Shown here in pieces: positions 36,549-44,100 of a stretch of DNA of 64,000 nucleotides. A program made the translations under genes and the position numbers. The first letter of the stretch is position 1; each line of letters starts with the position of its first letter. Where the stretch lies: the NCBI RefSeq assembly GCF_016863015.1, contig NZ_BOOB01000003.1, forward strand, positions 248,001 to 312,000, given 5' to 3'. The notes below the pieces were generated by a model. The model worked only from the letters and a program-made list of their open reading frames with translations, had not been told where the DNA came from and did not search any database. Source of the DNA: Microbispora amethystogenes (GTDB taxonomy: Bacteria > Actinomycetota > Actinomycetes > Streptosporangiales > Streptosporangiaceae).

Positions 36549-38027
36549 ATGACGAGCAGCACTGAGGCCACCTCGAGCACCCCGCAGGTAGCGGTCAACG
36601 ACATCGGTTCCGAGGAGGCCTTCCTCGCCGCGATCGACGAGACCATCAAGTACTTCAACGACGGCGACATCGTTGAAGGCACCGTCGTCAAGGTCGATCG
36701 AGACGAGGTCTTGCTCGACATTGGCTACAAGACCGAGGGCGTCATCCCGTCCCGCGAGCTTTCGATCAAGCACGACGTCGACCCTGCCGACGTTGTCGAG
36801 GTCGGAGAGCACGTCGAGGCCCTGGTCCTCCAGAAGGAGGACAAGGAAGGCCGCCTCATCCTGTCCAAGAAGCGCGCCCAGTACGAGCGCGCCTGGGGCA
36901 CGATCGAGAAGATCAAGGACGAGGACGGCATTGTCACCGGCACGGTCATCGAGGTCGTCAAGGGCGGCCTGATCCTCGACATCGGCCTGCGTGGCTTCCT
37001 CCCCGCCTCCCTCGTGGAGATGCGCCGGGTCCGCGACCTGCAGCCGTACGTCGGGCGCGAGCTCGAGGCGAAGATCATAGAGCTCGACAAGAACCGCAAC
37101 AACGTGGTCCTGTCGCGCCGCGCCTGGCTTGAGCAGACCCAGTCCGAGGTGCGCCAGACGTTCCTCAACACCCTTCAGAAGGGCCAGGTCCGCAAGGGCG
37201 TCGTGTCCTCGATCGTCAACTTCGGCGCGTTCGTCGACCTCGGCGGCGTCGACGGTCTGGTGCACGTGTCGGAGCTGTCCTGGAAGCACATCGACCACCC
37301 GTCCGAGGTCGTCGAGGTGGGCCAGGAGGTCACCGTCGAGGTTCTCGACGTCGACATGGAGCGCGAGCGGGTCTCCCTGTCGCTCAAGGCGACGCAGGAG
37401 GACCCCTGGCAGCAGTTCGCCCGCACGCACCAGATCGGCCAGGTCGTGCCCGGCCGGGTCACCAAGCTGGTGCCGTTCGGCGCGTTCGTCCGGGTCGAGG
37501 AGGGCATCGAGGGCCTGGTCCACATCTCCGAGCTGGCCGAGCGCCACGTGGAGATCCCGGAGCAGGTCGTGCAGGTCGGCGACGAGATCTTCGTGAAGAT
37601 CATCGACATCGACCTGGACCGCCGCCGCATCTCGCTGTCCCTCAAGCAGGCCAACGAGGGTGTCGGCGCCGAGGTCGAGTTCGACCCCACGCTGTACGGC
37701 ATGGCGGCGACCTACGACGACCAGGGCAACTACATCTACCCCGAGGGCTTCGACGCCGAGACCGGCGAGTGGCTTGAGGGCTTCGACAAGCAGCGCGAGG
37801 AGTGGGAGCGGCAGTACGCCGAGGCCCAGTCCCGCTTCGAGGCCCACCGCTCGCAGATCGAGAAGGCCCGCCAGGAGGAGGCGGCGGCCAGCGAGGCCGC
37901 TCCGTCGTCCTACAGCGGGGGCGGCGAGACCACCTCGCAGTCCAGCGGCGGCAGCGGCGGTGGCGCTCTCGCCTCCGACGAGGCCCTCGCGGCCCTGCGC
38001 GAGAAGCTGGCCGGCGGCCAGAGCTGA
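36549..38027 (+). CDS. rpsA: 30S ribosomal protein S1
   Basis: The 492-residue protein has four S1/OB domains and the near-invariant blocks 'GDIVEGTVVKVDRDEVLLDI', 'FGAFVDLGGVDGLVHVSEL' and 'FGAFVRVEEGIEGLVHISEL'. This is the four-domain actinobacterial S1, with a Gly/Ser-rich tail ending 'LAALREKLAGGQS'. It assists mRNA binding to the 30S subunit. The frame is open upstream to 36363, but homology starts right after ATG 36549. Only a weak GGAG lies upstream; the 208-bp gap before it should contain the promoter and leader. Confidence 0.97.
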   Translation: MTSSTEATSSTPQVAVNDIGSEEAFLAAIDETIKYFNDGDIVEGTVVKVDRDEVLLDIGYKTEGVIPSRELSIKHDVDPADVVEVGEHVEALVLQKEDKEGRLILSKKRAQYERAWGTIEKIKDEDGIVTGTVIEVVKGGLILDIGLRGFLPASLVEMRRVRDLQPYVGRELEAKIIELDKNRNNVVLSRRAWLEQTQSEVRQTFLNTLQKGQVRKGVVSSIVNFGAFVDLGGVDGLVHVSELSWKHIDHPSEVVEVGQEVTVEVLDVDMERERVSLSLKATQEDPWQQFARTHQIGQVVPGRVTKLVPFGAFVRVEEGIEGLVHISELAERHVEIPEQVVQVGDEIFVKIIDIDLDRRRISLSLKQANEGVGAEVEFDPTLYGMAATYDDQGNYIYPEGFDAETGEWLEGFDKQREEWERQYAEAQSRFEAHRSQIEKARQEEAAASEAAPSSYSGGGETTSQSSGGSGGGALASDEALAALREKLAGGQS

Positions 38028-38102
38028 CACACGGTCCCGGCGGGCTGACGCGTGGTCCCAAGGGACCGATGCACGGCCTGCCGGACACCGGAACGTCAAA
38101 GG

Positions 38103-38128
38103 AAGGGCCCCGCTTCGGCGGGGCCCTT
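38103..38128 (+). terminator. Terminator of rpsA
   Basis: AAGGGCCCCGC (38103-38113) and GCGGGGCCCTT (38118-38128) form a perfect 11-bp stem capped by the stable TTCG tetraloop, followed by TCC. It lies 76 bp past the rpsA stop. Confidence 0.9.
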
Positions 38129-38175
38129 TCCGCTGTCCGCGCCCGGCCTGCCGGTGCCGCCGGGCCGATCGCCGA

Positions 38176-38181
38176 TAGGGT
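38176..38181 (+). promoter_or_regulatory. -10 element (TAGGGT) of the GNAT gene
   Basis: TAGGGT ends 6 nt before GTG 38188, predicting a leaderless mRNA. Confidence 0.5.
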
Positions 38182-38187
38182 GGCGGC

Positions 38188-38643
38188 GTGGTGGAGATCA
38201 CGAAGGCCGTGCCCGGGGACGCCGGGGAGATTTTGACCCTGCAGCGGGCCGCGTACGTGGCCGAGGCCCAGCTTTACGGCGACCCGTTCATCGCGCCGCT
38301 CGCGGAGTCGCTCGACCAGGTGCGTACGGTGATCGAGACGGCGATCGTGCTCAAAGCGACGGACGGCGGGCGGGTGGTCGGCGCGGTCCGGGGTCAGCTG
38401 TCCGGCACGACGTGCCTGGTCGGCCGCCTCGTCGTCGCACCCGACCGGCAGGGGCAGGGGATCGGCACCGCGCTGCTGGCCGCGATCCACGAGGCCGTGC
38501 CCGAGGCGGCGGCGTTCGACCTGTTCACGGGGCATCTGTCGGAGGGGAACCTGCGGCTCTATCGGCGTCTCGGCTACCGCGAGACCCAGCGGGAGCGGGT
38601 GCAGGACCACCTGATGCTGGTCCACCTGCGCCGGGAGCCCTAG
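38188..38643 (+). CDS. GNAT-family N-acetyltransferase
   Basis: The 151-residue single-domain acetyltransferase has the acetyl-CoA loop 'VAPDRQGQGIGTALLAA' (about 91-107) and the C-terminal 'LSEGNLRLYRRLGYRET' motif. Its substrate is unknown. It lies between rpsA and coaE, which are neighbours in several actinobacteria, and has its own promoter after the rpsA terminator. A MITE-like element begins 3 bp after its stop. Confidence 0.88.
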   Translation: MVEITKAVPGDAGEILTLQRAAYVAEAQLYGDPFIAPLAESLDQVRTVIETAIVLKATDGGRVVGAVRGQLSGTTCLVGRLVVAPDRQGQGIGTALLAAIHEAVPEAAAFDLFTGHLSEGNLRLYRRLGYRETQRERVQDHLMLVHLRREP

Positions 38644-38646
38644 GTC

Positions 38647-38848
38647 GTGCCTGACAAAACATGCCCTGCTGCGCGTGGCCCAGGTGGCGCCTCGCTGCGT
38701 TGTCGCCCCACCCACGAAGATTCCTCGCAGGCTCGGAATCTCCGCGGGGCCCGGAGTCGTCGCCGATAACGCTGTTATCGGCTCCTCCTCCGCCTTGCGA
38801 TGCATCCACCTGGATCCACGCTCGCGACGGGCAGCCTTTGTCAGGCAC
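38647..38848. mobile_element. MITE-like element with imperfect terminal inverted repeats
   Basis: GTGCCTGACAAA (38647-38658) and TTTGTCAGGCAC (38837-38848) are perfect 12-bp inverted repeats. Similarity continues inward for about 45 bp per side: TGCCC, CGTGG and CCAGGTGG recur at matching offsets. Inside are two further hairpins: AGATTCC/GGAATCT (38718-38741) and the perfect GCCGATAAC-GCT-GTTATCGGC (38762-38782). There is no ORF with recognisable similarity and no clear target-site duplication. It could be a non-autonomous transposon or a structured RNA element. It ends 29 bp before the coaE start and next to its -10. Confidence 0.65.
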
Positions 38849-38864
38849 TCCCCAGCCTGCCCGA

Positions 38865-38870
38865 TAGGCT
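38865..38870 (+). promoter_or_regulatory. -10 element (TAGGCT) of coaE
   Basis: TAGGCT ends 7 nt before GTG 38878. It lies 17 bp beyond the right end of the MITE-like element, so the element's end could supply the -35 region. Confidence 0.45.
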
Positions 38871-38877
38871 GCGGGAC

Positions 38878-39483
38878 GTGCTGAAGGTTGGGCTCACGGG
38901 CGGCATAGGTTCGGGCAAGAGCGAGGTGTCGCGCCGGCTCGCCGCCCGCGGCGCCGTCGTCGTCGACGCGGACAAGATCGCCAGAGAGGTCGTGGAGCCC
39001 GGCACCCCCGGGCTCGCGCAGATCGTCGCGGCGTTCGGCGAGGGCGTGCTCCGCCCCGACGGAACCCTTGACCGGGAACGCCTCGGCTCGATCGTCTTCG
39101 CCGACACCGAGAAGTTGCGGATCCTCAACGGGATCGTCCACCCCAAGGTGGGCGAGCGCAGTGAGCAACTGCAGCGGGAGGCCCCGGACGACGCGGTCGT
39201 CGTCTACGACGTGCCGCTGCTGGCGGAGAACAACCTGGCCCCCCTGTACGACGTGGTGATCGTCGTGGACACGCCGGACGACGTCCGGCTGGAGCGGCTG
39301 CTGCGGTCGCGCGGCATGTCCGAGGCGGACGCGCGCGCCCGGATCGCGGCCCAGGCCTCCCGCGAGGACCGTCTGAGGATCGCCGACATCGTGATCGGCA
39401 ACGAGGGCTCCCTGGACCAACTGGAGGCCCAGGTCGACAGGGTCTGGCAGGACCTGAGCACCCGCGCCTCCTCCCAGCGCTGA
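38878..39483 (+). CDS. coaE: Dephospho-CoA kinase
   Basis: CoaE phosphorylates dephospho-CoA at the 3' hydroxyl, the last step of CoA synthesis. The 201-residue protein has the P-loop '[15 protein letters not shown]', '[12 protein letters not shown]', the lid region '[17 protein letters not shown]' and the '[10 protein letters not shown]' motif. GTG 38878 is the start because homology begins there, although the frame is open further upstream. The mycobacterial homologue has an extra C-terminal domain; this one is the short form. Confidence 0.95.
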   Translation: MLKVGLTGGIGSGKSEVSRRLAARGAVVVDADKIAREVVEPGTPGLAQIVAAFGEGVLRPDGTLDRERLGSIVFADTEKLRILNGIVHPKVGERSEQLQREAPDDAVVVYDVPLLAENNLAPLYDVVIVVDTPDDVRLERLLRSRGMSEADARARIAAQASREDRLRIADIVIGNEGSLDQLEAQVDRVWQDLSTRASSQR

Positions 39484-39602
39484 CCCCCGGCGAAGCCGGT
39501 GCCTGAAAGAGGCGCGCCCGGCTGCGAATCTACAACGTAAAGGCAACCGCGCTATAACAGCCCCCCATGGGCCTGTCGCCTCGCCATGCCTTAACGAATT
39601 TG

Positions 39603-39617
39603 GCTAATGCCATTAGC
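39603..39617 (+). promoter_or_regulatory. TetR-type operator upstream of the hydrolase-TetR pair
   Basis: GCTAATG-C-CATTAGC is a perfect 7-1-7 palindrome, 33 bp before the hydrolase GTG. Such short high-symmetry sites are usual TetR targets, and the second gene of the pair is a TetR regulator. TTAACG at 39592-39597 with TAGCTT 17 bp downstream could be the -35/-10 that it overlaps. Confidence 0.65.
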
Positions 39618-39650
39618 TTTACGGCTATGAGAATGAGCCTGGAGGGCAAC

Positions 39651-40502
39651 GTGACCGAGAACGGCGTGACGCGGTTCCTGAAGATCGGCGACGGAGAGAT
39701 CGCGTACGACGTGATCGGGGAGGGCCCGCTGGTCGTGATGGCCCCGGGCATGGGGGACAGCAGGCGCGCCTACCGCTTCCTCGCGCCCGCGCTGGCCGCC
39801 GCCGGCTACCGCGTGGCGGTCATGGACCTGCGCGGGCACGGCGAGTCGAGCCTCGGCTGGGACTCCTACACGCGCACCGACACCGCGAACGACATCGTCG
39901 CCCTGATCGAGCACCTGGGCGGTCCCGCCGTGGTCGTGGGGCACTCGTTCGCCGGAGGGGCGGCCACCATCGCGGCGGCGCGGCGGCCCGAGCTGGTCGG
40001 CGCGCTCGTGGAGATCGCCCCGTTCACCCGGCCGCAGCAGCCCGACCTGGGCGGATTGCTGCGCAACGGGCACTACCGCAGGGGCATGACGCTGCTGATG
40101 GGTGTGGCGATCTTCCGCAGCGCCGGGCTGTGGAAGAGGTATCTCGGCCACGCCTACCCCGGCGTCAAGCCCGCCGACTGGGCGGGCTACCTGACCGCCC
40201 TGGGCGACGACCTGGGCAGGCCGGGCCGCATGGCCGTGGTCAGCGCGATGGGCGCGTCCGCCCCGAAGGACGCGGGCGCGCACCTCGGCCGCGTCCGCTG
40301 CGCCACCCTGGTCGTCATGGGGACCCGCGACCCCGACTGGGCCGACCCCCGCGCCGAGGCGGACGGCGTGGTCGCCGGCATGCCGGCCGGGCTCGGGAAG
40401 GTGGTGATGATCGACGGCGCCGGGCACTACCCGCACGCGCAGTACCCCGGCGAGGTCGCCGCCGCCGTGCTCGCGTTCCTCAAGGAGGAGGCTCGTGCCT
40501 AG
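39651..40502 (+). CDS. Alpha/beta hydrolase
   Basis: The 283-residue product has the alpha/beta-hydrolase fold. The oxyanion region is 'VVMAPGMGDSR', 'MDLRGHGESS' is present, the nucleophile elbow is 'VVGHSFAGGAA' (Ser), the acid is probably in 'GTRDPDWADP', and the catalytic His is in 'GAGHYPHAQYP'. GTG 39651 is chosen because GGAGGG lies 5 nt upstream; the frame extends to 39567 but that would include the operator. It overlaps the TetR gene by 8 bp. The substrate is unknown. Confidence 0.88.
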   Translation: MTENGVTRFLKIGDGEIAYDVIGEGPLVVMAPGMGDSRRAYRFLAPALAAAGYRVAVMDLRGHGESSLGWDSYTRTDTANDIVALIEHLGGPAVVVGHSFAGGAATIAAARRPELVGALVEIAPFTRPQQPDLGGLLRNGHYRRGMTLLMGVAIFRSAGLWKRYLGHAYPGVKPADWAGYLTALGDDLGRPGRMAVVSAMGASAPKDAGAHLGRVRCATLVVMGTRDPDWADPRAEADGVVAGMPAGLGKVVMIDGAGHYPHAQYPGEVAAAVLAFLKEEARA

Positions 40503-41082
40503 AGCGTCTCTGTCTCCGGGCGCCGTCGTCGGTCTCGCGCTGCGGATCGTGGACGAGGAGGGTCCGGACGCGCTCACCCTGTCCGCGGTGGCCGGGCGGG
40601 CAGGGGTCGCCACCCCCTCGCTCTACAAGCACGTACGCGGCCTCGCCGAGTTGCGTGGCCTGGTCTCCGGGCGGGTGCTGGCGGAGCTGACCGAGATCGC
40701 GGCGGAGGCGGTGCTCGGCCGGTCGGGCGACGACGCGTTGCGCGCCCTGATGGACGGCTGGCGGTCGTACGCCGCCCGGCACCCGCACCGCTACTCGGTC
40801 CTGGTCCAGGCGCCGCTGCCGGAGACGGCCGAGGCGGGGGACCGGCTCGTCGGCGTCATGCTCGCGGCGCTGCGGGCGTACGGGCTGGAGGGCTCGGCGG
40901 CGATCCACGCGGTCCGCTGCCTGCGCGCCGTGACGCACGGTTTCGCCGTCCTGGAGGCGGAGGGCGCGTTCCGTCTCGCCGAGGACCTGGACGAGAGCTA
41001 CGCCCTGCTGGCCCACATGGTCGTCTCCGGGCTCCGCACCGCCCGCGAGATGAGCGCCGCCGACAGCACGCCCGGGCGCTGA
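40495..41082 (+). CDS. TetR-family transcriptional regulator
   Basis: The 195-residue protein has an N-terminal HTH ('LTLSAVAGRAGVATPSLYKH', about 23-42) and a C-terminal WHG-type ligand domain ('MDGWRSYAARHPHRYSVL'). It overlaps the hydrolase gene and probably autoregulates the pair through the palindrome at 39603-39617. Confidence 0.9.
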   Translation: MPRASLSPGAVVGLALRIVDEEGPDALTLSAVAGRAGVATPSLYKHVRGLAELRGLVSGRVLAELTEIAAEAVLGRSGDDALRALMDGWRSYAARHPHRYSVLVQAPLPETAEAGDRLVGVMLAALRAYGLEGSAAIHAVRCLRAVTHGFAVLEAEGAFRLAEDLDESYALLAHMVVSGLRTAREMSAADSTPGR

Positions 41083-41110
41083 CCCCCCCGAGCAGTAGAC
41101 CTCCGGCGTG

Positions 41111-44100
41111 TCAGAAGGGCTCGTCCAGGGCCAGCCGCCGGACCTCCGGCAGGTATTCGTCCAGCTCGCCCGGCTCGAACCGGCACATGCCGATCACGAA
41201 CCAGAACTGGCCGGTCACGTCGCCCTCCAGCTTGTACAGCCCGCCGGGGGAGAAGGCGGCCCACCCCTCCGGCAGGCCGAGCAGGGTCGTGCGGCGCGTA
41301 CGCCGCGGGACGTCCCACAGGATCACCACGCCGTCGTCCCCGCCGCTGGCGAGCAGGTCGCCCGAGGGGTGGAACGCGACGGACCAGATCCGGCGGCCGT
41401 GGCCCGCGAGGGAGCCGACGCGGGCGCCGGTCGACGGGTCCCACAGGTGGACGGCGAGGTCGTCGCCGGCCGTGGCGAGCAGGTCGCCGGACGGGCTGAA
41501 GGCGGCCGTCCACAGCCGGCCGCCGCCGTCGAGCACGTGCGCGCACTCGCCGGAGGCGAGGTCCCACAGGCGGGCGGTGCCGTCGTTGCTCGCGCTGGCC
41601 AGCAGGCCGCCCGCGGGGGAGAAGGCCACCGCGTAGACCCGGTCGCCGTGGCCGTCCAGCGTCGCCGTGCACCGGCCCGTCCGCAGGTCCCACAGCCGCA
41701 CCCGGCGGTCGTCGCAGCCGGTGGCGGCGAACCGCCCGCCGGGGTCGAAGGCGATCGACCTGACCCGTCCCCGGTGGCCGGAGAGGTTCGCGACCTGCCG
41801 CCCGGTGGGGCGGTACCACAGCCGCACGCTGTCGTCGTCGTTGGCGGTGGCCAGCAGCTCCCCGTCGGGGCTGAACGCCTCGGCCCACACGTGGTCGGTC
41901 TCCACGTTGAGCTCGCGCTCGTACACCCCCGCCACCGGGTTCCACAGGTAGACCCCGCCGTCGTTGCTCGCGGTCGCGAGCAGCGGCCCGGCCGGGCTGA
42001 AGACGGCCGACACCAGCCGGTCGGCCGTCCCGGTGAGCGATCGCAGGCGCCGTCCCGTCGCCGGGTCCCACAGGCGTACGTAGCCGTCGTTGCCGCAGGC
42101 GGCGAGCATGCCGCCGTCGGCGGAGAAGCGCACCGAGGTGATGCGGCGGCCGTGCCCGCGCAGCGTCTGGGCGCACTGCCCGGTGTTCGGGTCCCACAGT
42201 CGGGCGGTGCCGTCGTTGCTGCTGGTCGCGAGTTGCCGGCCGTCCGGGCGGAAGGCGAACGGCCACACCGATCCCCGGTGGCCGGTCAGCTCGGCGCGCG
42301 CCTGGGCGGTGACGGAGTCCCAGAGCCGCACGACGCCGTCGCTGTCTCCGGTGGCGAGCAGCTCCCCGGTGGGGTCGAACAGCACCTGGTAGACCGCGCC
42401 GCGGTGCCCCGGCAGGCTGCCGGCCGCCTCACCCGTGACCGGGTTCCACAGCCGTACGGCTCCCTCGGTGTCGCCGGAGGCGAGCAGCCGGCCCTCCGGG
42501 TGGAAGGCGAGGGAGTAGATCCGCCCGGGGTGCCCGGTCAGCTCGTGCAGCGCGGCGCCGGTGCGCGGGTCCCAGAGGCGCAGCACGCCCTGCCCGTCCC
42601 CGGCGGCCAGGCGGGTGCCGTCGGGGCTGAGCACGAGCCGGTAGACGGCTCCGCTGTGACCGGTCAGGTGATGGCGCACCTGCCCGGTGGCGAGGTCCCA
42701 CACGCGGATCACCCCCGCGCGGTCGCCGGTCACCAGCAGTCCCGGCAGGAACACGGCGGTGTAGATCGGGGCGCTGTGACCCGGCAGCTCCCGCACGAGC
42801 TCCCCGGACGCCCAGACCCGGACGACCCCGTCGGCGCCGCCGGCCGCGATCAGGTCGCCGGAGGTCACCACCGGCCACACCCCCTCGGGATGGCCGTGCA
42901 GGACGTGGGACGGCGCTCCGGTGTGCGGGTCCCACACCCGCACGGTCCCGTCGCTCGCGCCGGTCACCAGACCGGCCTCGCCGTAGACGACCTTGTAGAC
43001 GCGGCCGCGGTGGCCGTGCAGCGTGCGCAGCGCCGACCCGGTGACGGCGTCGCAGACCAGCACGCCGCCGTCCTCACCGCCGAGCGCGAGCACGCCGCCG
43101 TCGGGGTGGTAGGCGACCGGCTCCGGCAGGCGGCTGCTCTCGAAGTGGTAGCCGTACGGCACGCCCACGACGGCGGGGGCCGGCTCGGCGCCGACCGGGT
43201 CGCCCGCTCTCCCGCGGCCGCCGGGCCCGGCCGGTACGGCGGGTGCGACGGCCGCGCCGCGCAGTTCCGGCGCCGCGACGGGGACGCCGGTGGAGCCGAC
43301 GATCGCGGCTCGGTCCCAGCGGCTGCCCTCGACGGCGACGTCCCGCAGGTCGGTGCGGGCGAGCCGGGCCCGGGTGAGGTCGGCGCCGCGCAGGTCGGCG
43401 CCCACCAGCACGGCCTCGTCCAGGCGGGCGCCGGCCAGCCGGGCGTCCCTGAGCACGGCGTGGGAGAGGTCGGCCCCGACGAGCCGGGTGTCGGTCAGGT
43501 CGGCGCCGGTGAGATCCACGCCCTGCAGTTCGCGGTACGACAGGTCCTCACCGCTGAGCCGCGCCCCGCGCAGGTCGGTGCGCGCCGAGGTGCGCAGCCG
43601 GGTCGTCACCTTGATGGCGTTGGCCCGCGCGACGTCGCCGGAGGCGGGGGAGGCGAGCGTCCTGGCCGCCCACGCCTGCAGCCGGGACGCGTCGGCGAGG
43701 TCGCACAGGAAGTCGACGGTCAGCGTGGACAGCGGCCGCAGGCCCAGCCAGCCGGAGGGTCCGCCGGTGGTCCCGATCGGAGACCCGCCGAGCGACTCGG
43801 CCAGATGCCGGGCGACCAGCCACTCGGCGACCGAGGCGTGGATGAAGCCGAACAACCCCTCGTCGGTGCGCACGAGCAGGCTGCCCGCTCCGACCGCGTG
43901 CACGGCCTGCTCCGGCGTCAGCCGCGCCGCCCCCGCCGCCCCGCCCGATCCGTACGGCGCGGGGGTCCTCGGGTCGGCGGCGAGGCCGGTGAGCGTGTCG
44001 GCGGCCTCGGCCAGCTCGGCCGGCCGCAGGTAGGTCTCGCCGGTCTCCCACAGCCGCAGCGCGAGGGTGGTCGTGGCCCGCCGCAGCTCCTCGCGGGTGA

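Noticed and set aside
41113-43140. Considered whether the WD40 array is an assembly artefact or a broken gene
   Set aside because: The frame is continuous over 1922 codons, the units differ from each other and a distinct C-terminal cap follows the last blade.
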